Shown here one piece after another: positions 53,026-63,730 of a stretch of 64,000 nucleotides of DNA. Source of the stretch: Leucobacter sp. cx-328 (GTDB taxonomy: Bacteria; Actinomycetota; Actinomycetes; Actinomycetales; Microbacteriaceae); the NCBI RefSeq assembly GCF_014530035.1, contig NZ_JACVMX010000004.1:1-64000 (forward strand). The letters are read 5' to 3'. Positions within the stretch are counted from its first letter, which is position 1; each line of letters begins with the position of its first letter. A program made the translations under genes and the position numbers. Below the pieces are notes generated by a model. That model worked only from the letters and a program-made list of their open reading frames with translations. It was not told the DNA's origin and ran no database searches.

Positions 53026-53155
53026 TGCTGTGTCTTGGGGTGGGCGGCTGGCGTGCTCGCGGACCAGCGGATCCCAGCTCGCGGGGCCCTGTGCGCGGAT
53101 CCCGGCTCACAAAGCTCAACATCGCGAGAACAGCACGTTCTGACACAGACAGGCC

Positions 53156-53211
53156 TTTCATACGCATGAAAAGGGCCTTCTCGGCAGAAACGCCCCTTTT
53201 CGCGAGGTAGG
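53156..53211 (+). repeat. Intergenic 56-bp repeat, copy C
   Basis: It opens TTTCATACGCATGAAAAGGG, contains TCTCGGCAGAAA (identical to copy A) and ends TTTTCGCGAGGTAGG. The first 20 bases can fold as a small TTTCAT/ATGAAA hairpin. Same orientation as copies A and B. Confidence 0.65.
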
Positions 53212-53230
53212 AGTCCACAAGCACGCGCAC

Positions 53231-53267
53231 AAAAAAGAGGAGCCGCACCAATTAGGTGCGGCTCCTC
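53231..53267 (-). terminator. Terminator of guaA
   Basis: A perfect 13-bp stem (GAGGAGCCGCACC with its complement), AATTA loop and six T residues on the minus strand. Confidence 0.95.
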
Positions 53268-53303
53268 AATTCACTCAGCGGTTAGCCAAGCATGCGGGTG
53301 AGA

Positions 53304-54887
53304 TTACTCCCACTCGATGGTCCCGGGCGGCTTCGAGGTCACGTCGAGTACAACTCGGTTGACCTCAGGCACCTGGTTGGTGATCTTGTTCGAGATGCGC
53401 GCGAGCACATCGTACGGAACACGGGTCCAGTCTGCGGTCATCGCGTCTTCCGACGAGACAGGACGCAGCACGATGGGGTGACCGTAGGTACGGTGATCAC
53501 CCTGGACGCCAACCGAACGAACGTCAGCGAGCAGAACAACCGGGCACTGCCAGATTGTCTGATCGAGACCAGCAGCGGTGAGCTCCTCGCGGGCAATCGC
53601 GTCAGCCTCGCGAAGCACCTCAAGGCGATCACGGGTCACCTCGCCAACGATGCGGATACCCAGGCCTGGGCCGGGGAACGGCTGACGGCCGACGATTTCT
53701 TCGGGGATACCAAGTTCGCGACCAATCGCACGAACCTCATCCTTGAAGAGCGCGCGAAGCGGCTCGATGAGTTCGAAGTCGAGATCCTCTGGGAGGCCAC
53801 CGACGTTGTGGTGCGACTTGATGTTTGCGGTGCCTGATCCGCCACCCGACTCAACGACGTCGGGGTACAGGGTGCCCTGCACGAGGAACTTCACCTTTTC
53901 GCCAGAAGCCTTCGCCTCTGCGACGAGATCAAGCTGTACCTTTTCGAACGCGCGAATGAACTCGCGGCCGATGATCTTGCGCTTGGTCTCAGGATCGGTG
54001 ACGCCCTCGAGGTGGCCGAGGAATGTGTCAGCCGCGTCAACGGTGATGAGCTTCACACCGGTCGATGCAACGTAGTCGCGCTCAACCTGCTCGCGCTCAC
54101 CCTTGCGCAGGAGGCCGTGGTCGACGAACACAGCGGTGAGCTGGTCGCCGATTGCCTTGTGCACGAGTGCGGTCGAGACTGCCGAATCAACGCCACCCGA
54201 GAGTGCCGAGATAACGCGTGCATCGCCAACCTGTGCGCGGATCGACTCGATCTGCTCAGCGATGACATTGCCGGGGGTCCAGTCCGAGGGAATCTCTGCA
54301 ACTTCGTGCAGGAACTTCTCGATCATTGCCTGGCCGAATTCTGAGTGCTTCACCTCGGGGTGCCACTGCACACCGTACATCCGCTTCTCGGGCGAACCGA
54401 ATGCGGCGACGGGAGTGAGAGCTGTGCTTGCGAGCACCTCAAAGCCTTCGGGAGCCTGCGAAACGGAGTCGCCGTGGCTCATCCAGACGTTCTGAGTCTC
54501 GGGAAGGCCGCCAAGAATTGCGCCGCCGCCTGCGAGGAGGTCAGCCTCGACACGACCGTACTCACGGTCACCGGTCTCGGTGACAACGCCGCCGAGGGTG
54601 TGAGCCATGATCTGGAAGCCGTAGCACATGCCGAACATCGGGACGCCGAGCTCGAAGATCGCGGGATCGAACTGGGGTGCGCCCTCTTCGTACACCGACG
54701 AGGGGCCACCCGACATCAGGATTGCGAGAGGCTGCTTTTCAGCGACCTCGGCAGCCGTGATCGAGTGAGGAACGAGCTCGGAGTACACTCCGGCCTCGCG
54801 CACACGGCGGGCGATCAGCTGCGCATACTGCGCGCCGAAGTCGACCACCAGCACCGGACGGTGCGCAGTGCTTGCCTGTTCTGTCAT
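53304..54887 (-). CDS. guaA: GMP synthase (glutamine-hydrolysing)
   Basis: The 527-residue enzyme has an N-terminal class I glutamine amidotransferase (nucleophile Cys in [10 protein letters not shown], His-Glu in [13 protein letters not shown]). An ATP-pyrophosphatase domain ([11 protein letters not shown]) and the dimerisation domain ending [17 protein letters not shown] follow. It aminates XMP to GMP. Its start shares a base with the stop of the DUF3817 gene. With guaB3 and guaB upstream it forms a minus-strand guanine nucleotide block. Confidence 0.97.
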   Translation of the reverse strand: MTEQASTAHRPVLVVDFGAQYAQLIARRVREAGVYSELVPHSITAAEVAEKQPLAILMSGGPSSVYEEGAPQFDPAIFELGVPMFGMCYGFQIMAHTLGGVVTETGDREYGRVEADLLAGGGAILGGLPETQNVWMSHGDSVSQAPEGFEVLASTALTPVAAFGSPEKRMYGVQWHPEVKHSEFGQAMIEKFLHEVAEIPSDWTPGNVIAEQIESIRAQVGDARVISALSGGVDSAVSTALVHKAIGDQLTAVFVDHGLLRKGEREQVERDYVASTGVKLITVDAADTFLGHLEGVTDPETKRKIIGREFIRAFEKVQLDLVAEAKASGEKVKFLVQGTLYPDVVESGGGSGTANIKSHHNVGGLPEDLDFELIEPLRALFKDEVRAIGRELGIPEEIVGRQPFPGPGLGIRIVGEVTRDRLEVLREADAIAREELTAAGLDQTIWQCPVVLLADVRSVGVQGDHRTYGHPIVLRPVSSEDAMTADWTRVPYDVLARISNKITNQVPEVNRVVLDVTSKPPGTIEWE

Positions 54888-55396
54888 TACTGACCTTCCG
54901 TGGTAGTCGCGGTCGAAGCCGCGATTGATGAATTCTGAGGAGCCGCACTATCGGCGTCCTGCAATCTGGTGAGTGCGTCTCGCACCTGGCGTGCCACGCG
55001 TGCTTCGAGGAAGAACGAGAGCAGCGGAATGACGCCACCGAGGGCGATCAGCAGGAACTTGCTGAAGCCCCAGCGCATTGGGCTCCAGAGCATGAAGTCC
55101 GACACGAGGTAGATCACGTAGAACCAACCGTGCGCGATCAGGATCGCCTTAAACAGGTCGAACCCGGGCTGCACGAAGTCAGCTTCGACGCCCTCAGGTG
55201 CGATCTCGCGGAAGACCGCGAACCCGTCTGGGGTGAAGAGGTAGAGCTGTACTCCGACCGCGTACTTCATGACCATCACTGCGCATAGCAGGAGGAGCAT
55301 GAAGCCCGTGATCACCGACGTCACCTTGTAGATCGACAGCGCACGCTTGATACGCGGGAAATCTTCGGGCTTCGGCTGCAGTTGCATGATGTCCAT
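54887..55396 (-). CDS. DUF3817 family membrane protein
   Basis: The 169-residue protein has three or four helices, with the DUF3817 pattern FRxIAxxEGxxxLxL-like region altered here, then [22 protein letters not shown]-type sequence and [25 protein letters not shown]3817 proteins are often encoded beside guaA and SURF1 in actinobacteria; function is unknown. The start is ATG at 55396 or 55387. The C-terminus is Ser/Thr/Ala-rich. The stop overlaps the guaA ATG. Confidence 0.82.
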   Translation of the reverse strand: MDIMQLQPKPEDFPRIKRALSIYKVTSVITGFMLLLLCAVMVMKYAVGVQLYLFTPDGFAVFREIAPEGVEADFVQPGFDLFKAILIAHGWFYVIYLVSDFMLWSPMRWGFSKFLLIALGGVIPLLSFFLEARVARQVRDALTRLQDADSAAPQNSSIAASTATTTEGQ

Positions 55397-55397
55397 T

Positions 55398-56243
55398 CTA
55401 TTCGGCGTCGGCGGCTGCTTTTTCAGCGAGCGCCTTGAGTTCGTGTTCTTTCTCCCATGCATCACGAGTGAGGCGGAACCAGAAGAAGACTGCAAATCCG
55501 CCAAACACCACCCATTCGACTGCGTAGAAGAGGTTCAGCCAGTTGACCTGCTCCGGTTCCGAGGGCGGTACCGAATCGATCGCATCGAGCCCCGCTGCAT
55601 CGAGCAGCGGCGCAATATCAGCGTCTGGGTGCAGCACCATGTAGCCGGCATACACCGGCTCCGTCAGTTCACTCCACGTGTTAATGAGGTGAGCGGGAAC
55701 CATCGAGGTCATGGTGTTCGGATCGGCGTCAGAACCGGGACGCGCGGGCGCCTCTGCCGGCATCATGCGCCCCTCGAGCGCGAAGACCTGTGACGGATCT
55801 ACCTGCGCGTTCAGCAGTTCAATTGCTTGTTCTGCGTCAGATGCAGTGGGCGCCCAGCCGATGGCGGCCGAGATATTGCTCGCTGGGTCCTCGGTTGCGA
55901 ACCGGCCAACGACCCAAGAGCCTTCGACGCCACCGTTCTGACGCTGCTCGACAACGTTGAAATCGCCAGGCACGAGCGTGCCATCGATCTCAACTACCGA
56001 GCCAGCTGCGAGCTCATTCAGCCCGCCACCGGGCTTCGCAAGCTCGGTCAGCGACGTGACAGTCTCAGTATCTGCGAGATCCGAGATGTCCATGCGGATC
56101 GCACTTCCAAGCTGCCACCGACCGAGCCACGCGAATGTCGCGGCGATAACCATCACGAGCAGGAGAGCGAGGATCCACTGGGGACGCCGCATCACCTGCC
56201 CGAGCGTAGGCTCACCGAGGTATTCAGGTGTTTTGCGAGGCAC
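55398..56243 (-). CDS. SURF1-family protein (cytochrome oxidase assembly)
   Basis: The 281-residue protein has N- and C-terminal membrane helices flanking an extracytoplasmic domain. SURF1 motifs are LGRWQLGSA near the start, VEIDGTLVPGDF, GSWVVGRF and, at the end, NLFYAVEWVVFGGFAVFFWFR-type sequence. SURF1 helps insert haem a into cytochrome c oxidase. It lies 3 bp after guaB3 and 1 bp before the next start, so it is in the same transcript. The PCuAC copper chaperone at 3010 could serve the same oxidase. Confidence 0.9.
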   Translation of the reverse strand: MPRKTPEYLGEPTLGQVMRRPQWILALLLVMVIAATFAWLGRWQLGSAIRMDISDLADTETVTSLTELAKPGGGLNELAAGSVVEIDGTLVPGDFNVVEQRQNGGVEGSWVVGRFATEDPASNISAAIGWAPTASDAEQAIELLNAQVDPSQVFALEGRMMPAEAPARPGSDADPNTMTSMVPAHLINTWSELTEPVYAGYMVLHPDADIAPLLDAAGLDAIDSVPPSEPEQVNWLNLFYAVEWVVFGGFAVFFWFRLTRDAWEKEHELKALAEKAAADAE

Positions 56244-56246
56244 TGT

Positions 56247-57374
56247 TTAGCGCTCTGCGTAGACGACACCGACGCGCTGGAACTCCTTGACGTCGGAGTA
56301 GCCCGTGGTTGCCATCGAACGGCGCAATGCGCCAATGAGGTTCGAGTGCCCGTCGGCACCGTGTGCCGGGCCGTTGATGATCTCTGAGAACGGTGCAATC
56401 TGCTCAACCGAGATGCGCTTACCACGGGGCAGGTCCTCGTGGTGAGCTTCCTGACCCCAGTGACGGCCGCGGCCCGGTGCGTCAGTTGCGCGGGCAAGTG
56501 CGCCACCGAGCATGACTGCGTCTGCGCCACATGCGATTGCCTTGACAAGGTCGCCGGAGGTGCCGAGGCCACCATCAGCGATGACGTGGACGTAGCGTCC
56601 ACCCGACTCGTCGAGGTAGTCAGTGCGTGCACCAGCTACGTCAGCGATTGCGCTTGCCATCGGTGCGCGAACGCCAAGAGTTGCGCGGGTGGTCGACGAT
56701 GCGCCACCACCGAAGCCGACGAGAACGCCAGCTGCACCGGTACGCATGAGGTGCAGGGCCGACTGGTAGGTCGCAACGCCACCGACGATGACGGGCACGT
56801 CGAGCTCGTAGATGAATTCCTTGAGGTTGAGCGGCTCGCGGCCTGCAACCGAAACGTGTTCTGCCGAGACCGTGTTGCCACGGATCACGAACATATCGAC
56901 GCCCGACTTCACGACGGTGTCAGCGAACTCGGCGGTGCGGTGCGGCGAAAGAGCGCCAGCCACGGTGACACCCGCATCACGGATCTCAGCGAGGCGGTCA
57001 CGGATCAGCTCGGGCTTGATAGGAGCCGAGTAGAGCTCGCGCATGCGATGCACTGCCTCAGTCTCGTCATCAATGCGTGCGATCTCCTCGAGCAGGGGCT
57101 CGGGGTTCTCGTGACGCGTCCAGAGGCCCTCAAGGTTCAGTACGCCGAGGCCACCCAGTCGGCCCAGCTCAATCGCCGTTGCGGGCGACATTACCGAGTC
57201 CATAGGGGCGCCGAGTACGGGAATCTCGAACTGGAATGCGTCGATCGACCATGCGGTCGACACGAGCTCTGGGTCGCGCGTACGACGGGTCGGCACAACG
57301 CCGATTTCGTCGAAGGTGTACACGCGACGGGCCCGCTTGCCCCGGCCGATCTCGATCTCGTTACTCACGATCAC
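56247..57374 (-). CDS. guaB3: GuaB3 family IMP dehydrogenase-related protein
   Basis: The 375-residue IMPDH/GMP reductase-fold protein lacks the CBS domains of true IMP dehydrogenase. Where IMPDH has the catalytic cysteine loop (GSICTT in the neighbour), this protein has GGGASSTTRATLGV with no cysteine. GuaB3 is conserved in actinobacteria. Its activity has been unclear, so a catalytic or regulatory role should not be assumed. A GTG start (57374 or 57368) is near GAAAGAG. It lies 37 bp after guaB. Confidence 0.92.
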   Translation of the reverse strand: MIVSNEIEIGRGKRARRVYTFDEIGVVPTRRTRDPELVSTAWSIDAFQFEIPVLGAPMDSVMSPATAIELGRLGGLGVLNLEGLWTRHENPEPLLEEIARIDDETEAVHRMRELYSAPIKPELIRDRLAEIRDAGVTVAGALSPHRTAEFADTVVKSGVDMFVIRGNTVSAEHVSVAGREPLNLKEFIYELDVPVIVGGVATYQSALHLMRTGAAGVLVGFGGGASSTTRATLGVRAPMASAIADVAGARTDYLDESGGRYVHVIADGGLGTSGDLVKAIACGADAVMLGGALARATDAPGRGRHWGQEAHHEDLPRGKRISVEQIAPFSEIINGPAHGADGHSNLIGALRRSMATTGYSDVKEFQRVGVVYAER

Positions 57375-57410
57375 TCTTTCTTTCCGCGCCGCAGCGCCGG
57401 TGAAGTATTA

Positions 57411-58955
<1,545 letters not shown>

Positions 58956-58978
58956 CTAATATGCACTCCTCACCTGTA

Positions 58979-59905
58979 TCAGTCTAAACGACTCTGGCCT
59001 GTGCTCGGCTGGGCGTCCGCCAAGGGCGTCCTTCTGGCTTTGCGAATCATGTCCGTGACCAGGAGAACAAGCGCAATCCAGACGCCGATAAAGCCAATCC
59101 AGCGTCCGAGCGACACAGATTCGTGCAGCACCAAATAGCCGTATAGGAAGCCAATAATCGGCGTAATAAATTGCAGGAAGCCGACGTAGGTAAGCGGCAG
59201 CCTCCGTGTAGATTCGCCGAAGAGAATGAGCGGTGCAGCAGTAAAGACACCACTGATCAGCACGAGTGCAAACATACCGGCGCCATGCGAGAAGACGTTC
59301 AGGCCAACGGTCATCGCGAGAATGATGCCCTGCACGATACCGATGGGCGCCGAGATGACCGACTCAGCAGCGAGCCCGGTAATACCATCGACCGATTCAA
59401 TGCGCTGATGTACGACGCCGTAGAGTCCGAACGACAGCGCAAGTCCGAGCGAGATCCAGGGGAATTTGCCGTAGGCGATTGCCGACACAACAACACCCAC
59501 AAGCGCGATGGTGATTGCTGCCCATTGCAGTCTGGTGAGCTTCTCTCGCCAAAAAATCACGCCAAACAACACCGTGAGTATGGGGTTAATGAAGTAACCG
59601 AGTGACGTCTCAAGCACGTGACCAGTTACGACGCCGATGACGAAAATCTGCCAGTTCGCATACAGCAACAGTGCCGACAGCGTGTACATGCCGAGAAGTT
59701 TTGGTGTTTTGAAGATCCGCGCAAACTCTTGCCACTTACGGGCAATCGTGACCAACACAGCGCACACCAGGAGCGTAGATAATACGCGCCACGACACAAT
59801 CTCGAGCGGTGAAACCACCGAGATGAGCGTGAAGTACAGGGGGAAGGCTCCCCACAACAGGTATGCGCCGATTCCATATGCTATTCCTCGGCGCGTCTCA
59901 TTCAC
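58979..59905 (-). CDS. rarD: EamA/RarD family transporter
   Basis: The 308-residue protein has ten helices in two EamA repeats and the RarD-type opening RRGIAYGIGAYLLWGAFPLYF, with FINPILTVLFGVIFWREKL and the later FLQFITPIIGFLYGYLVLHE. RarD is named after a chloramphenicol-sensitivity phenotype; substrates are unknown. It lies between groES and guaB on the same strand, separated from groES by a terminator. Confidence 0.9.
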   Translation of the reverse strand: MNETRRGIAYGIGAYLLWGAFPLYFTLISVVSPLEIVSWRVLSTLLVCAVLVTIARKWQEFARIFKTPKLLGMYTLSALLLYANWQIFVIGVVTGHVLETSLGYFINPILTVLFGVIFWREKLTRLQWAAITIALVGVVVSAIAYGKFPWISLGLALSFGLYGVVHQRIESVDGITGLAAESVISAPIGIVQGIILAMTVGLNVFSHGAGMFALVLISGVFTAAPLILFGESTRRLPLTYVGFLQFITPIIGFLYGYLVLHESVSLGRWIGFIGVWIALVLLVTDMIRKARRTPLADAQPSTGQSRLD

Positions 59906-59955
59906 TGCACCAGTCTATAGAGGCTCTGAGTGTGCAGGTGTGGTGGAAAACATAC

Positions 59956-59995
59956 AAAAGGCGGGGCAGTCCCACTCCGGACTGCCCCGCCTTTT
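59956..59995 (-). terminator. Terminator of groES
   Basis: A perfect 17-bp stem (AAAAGGCGGGGCAGTCC with its complement) and 6-nt loop end in TTTT on the minus strand, 13 bp after groES. Confidence 0.95.
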
Positions 59996-60008
59996 AGCGC
60001 GAGTGTGC

Positions 60009-60305
60009 TTAGCGCTCGATGATCGCGAGAATGTCGCGCGAGTTGAGCACGAGGTAGCTCTCGAGACCAACCTTGATCTCGGTGCCGCCGAACTTCGCGT
60101 AGATGACCTTGTCGCCTACTGCGACGTCCATGGGGAGGCGGGTGCCAGCGTCAGAAACACGACCGGGGCCAACTGCCACGACCTCACCCTCAAGGGGCTT
60201 TTCCTTTGCGCTGTCAGGGATGACAAGACCCGACGCAGTGGTCTGCTCTGCCTCGACCTGCTTGATGACGATACGATCCTCGAGCGGCTTGATAGCAACC
60301 GACAC
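60009..60305 (-). CDS. groES: Co-chaperonin GroES
   Basis: The 98-residue GroES has [19 protein letters not shown], the mobile loop [15 protein letters not shown] and the roof-type segment [15 protein letters not shown]. It caps the GroEL chamber during protein folding. It is not followed by groEL: a strong terminator lies directly downstream, so groEL is encoded elsewhere. A CIRCE element upstream indicates HrcA control. Confidence 0.97.
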   Translation of the reverse strand: MSVAIKPLEDRIVIKQVEAEQTTASGLVIPDSAKEKPLEGEVVAVGPGRVSDAGTRLPMDVAVGDKVIYAKFGGTEIKVGLESYLVLNSRDILAIIER

Positions 60306-60376
60306 GGTTGACCTCTTTCTCCAATGGAAGCGTGGTTAGTACGCTGCGCGCCCCGGAAGGAGCTCGCCTGGTAATG

Positions 60377-60419
60377 AGTCTACGGGCCGAATTGGCACTC
60401 TCGCAAGACGAGTGCCAAT
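60377..60419 (-). promoter_or_regulatory. groES promoter with CIRCE operator
   Basis: The CIRCE element ATTGGCACTC-N9-GAGTGCCAAT (60391-60419) is a perfect inverted repeat matching the HrcA operator. A -10 like TAGACT (60377-60382) and -35 like TTGCGA (60401-60406) on the minus strand are 18 bp apart. The -35 falls in the CIRCE spacer, so HrcA binding would block the promoter until heat shock. Confidence 0.88.
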
Positions 60420-60515
60420 GATTCAGAGCGCGGATCGCGGACAGCGAACGACACCCCCTCGATAGAATCGAGGATCCGCATTCATGCACGCGCAGCACTG
60501 ACCGAAAGAGATGCC

Positions 60516-61742
60516 ATGTCACACACGACCACATCTGCCCCCGGCTGGCACGAACTGGCTGAACCTGCGGGTCTCAATCTGCTCGCTCGCATCGCAACTG
60601 CACACTCGGCCGGCAGCTCGCTCGACGCCATTGGTCAGCGCCTGCGCAAGGACAACATCGAACCGAGCATGATTGCCGCGGCACTCACCCAGACTGACTT
60701 GCGTGCGAAGGCCGCCGGCAAGTTCGGCCCAGTTGCGTCAGAGTTGCTCTTCACTCGGGCAGGCCTCGAACAAGCGAGCCGTGCCATCGTGAGCGATCTG
60801 CATGCGGCACGCTTCGCTGCGGCAGGCTGCACAACCGTCGCAGACCTGGGCTGCGGTCTCGGCGCCGAGTCGGTTTCATTCTTGCGTGCTGGACTTGACG
60901 TGCGGGCGGTGGAAATTGACCCGCTCACGGCGGCCTACGCCCGCCATAATCTGGCCGTGGTTGCCGCGGAACCCGGGTGCGGATCAGCAACCGTCACCGA
61001 GGCTGATGCTGAAAGCTCCGACCTCGCTGGCATTGACGCCGTGTTTCTCGACCCGGCTCGCCGCACGGCCGGACACCGCGATACGCGTCGAGTATCGCCC
61101 GATGACTATTCCCCCTCGCTCGACTTTGCTTTTGAGGCGGCACGATCCGCAATCGCGGGCGGCGTGAAGCTCGGCCCGGGTCTCCCCCGCGAGCTGCTCC
61201 CTGACGATGCGGAGGCTCAATGGGTGTCTGTCGAAGGCGCGCTCGTTGAGACGGGCGTCTGGTTCGGCGCGGCAGCGCGGCCAGGCATCCGCCGCGCTGC
61301 AACCATCATTCAGCGCAACGAGGTGCATGAACTTACCGGCGCCGAGGATGCGGCTGATGCCGAGGTGCGCGAACTCGGCCAATTTGTCTACGAGCCAGAC
61401 GGTGCGGTGATCCGCGCTCGCCTGATAGGAACGCTTACGACCCAGCTACATGCCGGCATGGTGCGCGAAGGCATCGCGTACCTCACGGGTGATGCACTCG
61501 TACCGACACCGTTCGCCACAGCATTCCGCGTGCTCGAAGAGCTCCCAGCCGGTGAGAAGCAGCTCCGCAAGGAACTCGCCGCGCGCGACATCGGCACACT
61601 CGAGATCAAGAAACGCGGTGTCGATGTCGACCCGGCAAGCATGCGGAAGCGATTGAAATTGCGCGGATCCCAGTCTGCGACGATCATTCTTACGCGCGTG
61701 GCAGACCGCCACGTTGCGCTCCTTGCAGAGCGGGTGCGCTAG
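60516..61742 (+). CDS. SAM-dependent methyltransferase with THUMP-like C-terminal domain
   Basis: The 408-residue protein has a class I methyltransferase core: motif I VADLGCGLGAESVSFL (about 107-122), the acidic loop VEIDPLTAAYAR and motif IV VFLDPARRTAG. The C-terminus (ELAARDIGTLEIKKRGVDVD...) matches the THUMP-like domain, suggesting an RNA substrate such as tRNA. The target base is unknown. It is divergent from groES and converges on the tetR gene. Confidence 0.87.
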   Translation: MSHTTTSAPGWHELAEPAGLNLLARIATAHSAGSSLDAIGQRLRKDNIEPSMIAAALTQTDLRAKAAGKFGPVASELLFTRAGLEQASRAIVSDLHAARFAAAGCTTVADLGCGLGAESVSFLRAGLDVRAVEIDPLTAAYARHNLAVVAAEPGCGSATVTEADAESSDLAGIDAVFLDPARRTAGHRDTRRVSPDDYSPSLDFAFEAARSAIAGGVKLGPGLPRELLPDDAEAQWVSVEGALVETGVWFGAAARPGIRRAATIIQRNEVHELTGAEDAADAEVRELGQFVYEPDGAVIRARLIGTLTTQLHAGMVREGIAYLTGDALVPTPFATAFRVLEELPAGEKQLRKELAARDIGTLEIKKRGVDVDPASMRKRLKLRGSQSATIILTRVADRHVALLAERVR

Positions 61743-61767
61743 AGATACGCAGTCGGTGAGTGTAACT

Positions 61768-62349
61768 TTACGAAGCGGCCGGTTCAGCACACATCGGCGG
61801 TGAACTCGTCAGTGCAAGTACGGCAGCGCGCACGCGTGGCTCTGGCGTGATGGTGTCTCGCAGGACCGTTGACAGGATCGGCAGACCGATCAGCAGATCA
61901 AGCAAAAGGTTCGCGTCGGTGCCAACGGGAAGCTCGCCGCGCTCTACTGCGCCATTCACGATCTGCAGACCCTGCTTGCGCCGACCCGCGCCGATGCGTG
62001 CGATGTACAGCTCGAGCACATCCGGGCTCACGATGAGCGCCCAGATAGACAGCCGTGCGGTGTCACCGATCTCACGCGGGGGCGCGTTCCGCATCGTGTA
62101 GGTCACGAGGTCTTCAATGAGGTTGCCAGTGATTTCCATGGGTTCAAAGTCCGTGTAGAACTCGAGCACATCGTAGGCGAGCTCAATTTTGCTCTCCCAC
62201 CGACGATAGATTGCACTGCGGCTGGTCTGTGCAGCATCAGCAACTCGATCGAAGCTCAGTGCTTCGAATCCTTCTTCAAGCATCACGTCGCGCGCAGCAA
62301 GCAGTGCACGCTCAGTGAGCTCCTGGTCCCTGGGTCGCCCACGTGTCAT
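61768..62349 (-). CDS. TetR family transcriptional regulator
   Basis: The 193-residue regulator has the TetR helix-turn-helix (ALSFDRVADAAQTSRSAIYRRWESK, N-terminal 50 residues) and a C-terminal ligand domain like the TetR_C_16/33 type (LLIGLPILSTVLRD). The ligand is unknown. The ATG at 62349 is preferred to a GTG six codons upstream. No target gene is adjacent in the usual divergent place, though upstream palindromes are present. Confidence 0.86.
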   Translation of the reverse strand: MTRGRPRDQELTERALLAARDVMLEEGFEALSFDRVADAAQTSRSAIYRRWESKIELAYDVLEFYTDFEPMEITGNLIEDLVTYTMRNAPPREIGDTARLSIWALIVSPDVLELYIARIGAGRRKQGLQIVNGAVERGELPVGTDANLLLDLLIGLPILSTVLRDTITPEPRVRAAVLALTSSPPMCAEPAAS

Positions 62350-62367
62350 GCCACCCATGTTAGCCAC

Positions 62368-62620
62368 CCCGCGAGGATGAAATTTGACGCCTAATGGTCG
62401 TTAGGAATAGAATCCGCAGCCGAACTCAGATTCGAATTCATTTCGATTCTCCCCTGAAAAATCTGAAACCACAGGTATCCACCGCAAGATCTCGCCGATT
62501 TTTCAGATATTCGGGACACTAAATCCTATAAGTACCAAATGTTTTAGATTGGTACAACCCTTGCGACACCCGTGACAATGATTTCACCACCTTCAGCGCG
62601 TCGTCGCGTCACAGCTCGAG
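62368..62620. promoter_or_regulatory. Palindrome-rich intergenic region upstream of tetR
   Basis: This 253-bp A/T-richer region contains a plus-strand promoter-like pair TTGACG (62384-62389) and TAGAAT (62408-62413) with an 18-bp spacer. In the spacer lies CCTAA-N6-TTAGG (62391-62406). Further right are CTGAAAAATC/GATTTTTCAG (62454-62463 / 62497-62506) and GTACCAA-N10-TTGGTAC (62532-62555). These could be TetR operators. No plus-strand gene follows; tsaD is on the opposite strand. Confidence 0.55.
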
Positions 62621-63730
62621 TTACGAAACGCGAATTTCCGTAACTGGCAGCGTCGAATCGGCGCTGAATTTCAACTCCGAAGGTGCGTGGCCCGCCATCA
62701 CTAGCTGCGCGCCAAGTGACGCGATCATCGCGCCGTTGTCAGTGCAAAGCGAAAGCGGCGGAACACGCAGCTCAATGCCGGTCGCTGCGCATCGCTCCGC
62801 TGCAAGCTCGCGAACCCGCGCGTTTGCGACAACGCCACCGCCGAGGAGCAACCTCGGCACGCCATACTCCTTGCACGCGTCAAGCGCCTTTGTGAGCAAC
62901 ACATCGGCGACTGCCTCGCGGAAGCTCGCTGCAACGTCAGCGACGGGCACCTCAACTCCCGCATCTGCTTGCTGCTCAACCCAGCGCGCAACCGAAGTCT
63001 TCAGACCAGAGAATGAGAAGTCAAAGCGATGGCGCTCGAGATCCTTCTTCTTAGTGAGTCCGCGGGGAAAGCGGATCGCGTTCGGATCCCCCTCAGCTGC
63101 TACACGGTCGATCTGCGGGCCGCCGGGGTACGGCAAGCCGAGCACACGTGCCACCTTGTCGAACGCCTCGCCTGCCGCGTCATCGATCGTCTCGCCGAGC
63201 AGCTCGACATCGCCGACCAGGTCGCGCACGAGCAACAGTGACGTATGCCCGCCAGACACGAGCAGCGCAATCGTCGGAAGCTCAAGCTCGCCAATTTTGC
63301 CCTCCATGCCGACTACGCCGCGGAGACCTTCGCCCTGCAAGAGATCGGCACCAACGTGGCCCACGAGGTGGTTGACACCGTACAGCGGCTTGCCAGTCGC
63401 AACCGACAGCGCTTTGGCCGCCGAGATGCCCACCATGAGCGCGCCAGCGAGGCCAGGGCCAGCAGTCACCGCAATCGCGTCCACCTCATCGAGGGTGAGG
63501 CCCGCCTCGGTGAGCGCCTGCTCGATCGTCGGCGTCATCGATTCGAGATGAGCGCGAGCCGCAACCTCAGGCACGACGCCACCGAATCGCGCGTGCTCAT
63601 CCATCGACGAGGCAATCGCGTTTGCGAGCAGGGTGCGCCCGCGCACGATGCCAACGCCGGTCTCGTCACAGCTCGTTTCGATGCCAAGGACGACGGGCTC
63701 TGCCACGTTTGCTACGCTCTCCACGCTCAT
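62621..63730 (-). CDS. tsaD: tRNA N6-adenosine threonylcarbamoyltransferase TsaD
   Basis: The 369-residue ASKHA-fold enzyme has [15 protein letters not shown], the metal-binding [10 protein letters not shown] (His-x3-His), [13 protein letters not shown] and [14 protein letters not shown]. TsaD makes the t6A37 modification in tRNAs reading ANN codons. Its ATG overlaps the rimI stop by 4 bp, the common tsaB-rimI-tsaD arrangement. Confidence 0.96.
   Translation of the reverse strand: MSVESVANVAEPVVLGIETSCDETGVGIVRGRTLLANAIASSMDEHARFGGVVPEVAARAHLESMTPTIEQALTEAGLTLDEVDAIAVTAGPGLAGALMVGISAAKALSVATGKPLYGVNHLVGHVGADLLQGEGLRGVVGMEGKIGELELPTIALLVSGGHTSLLLVRDLVGDVELLGETIDDAAGEAFDKVARVLGLPYPGGPQIDRVAAEGDPNAIRFPRGLTKKKDLERHRFDFSFSGLKTSVARWVEQQADAGVEVPVADVAASFREAVADVLLTKALDACKEYGVPRLLLGGGVVANARVRELAAERCAATGIELRVPPLSLCTDNGAMIASLGAQLVMAGHAPSELKFSADSTLPVTEIRVS

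Larger units (their letters stand above)
52946..53303. other. Intergenic region with repeat copy C and two terminators
   Basis: This 358-bp stretch has no supported gene. It holds a terminator for each convergent neighbour (52992-53025 and 53231-53267), repeat copy C (53156-53211) and two copies of the short motif GCGGATCCC about 30 bp apart. Confidence 0.65.
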
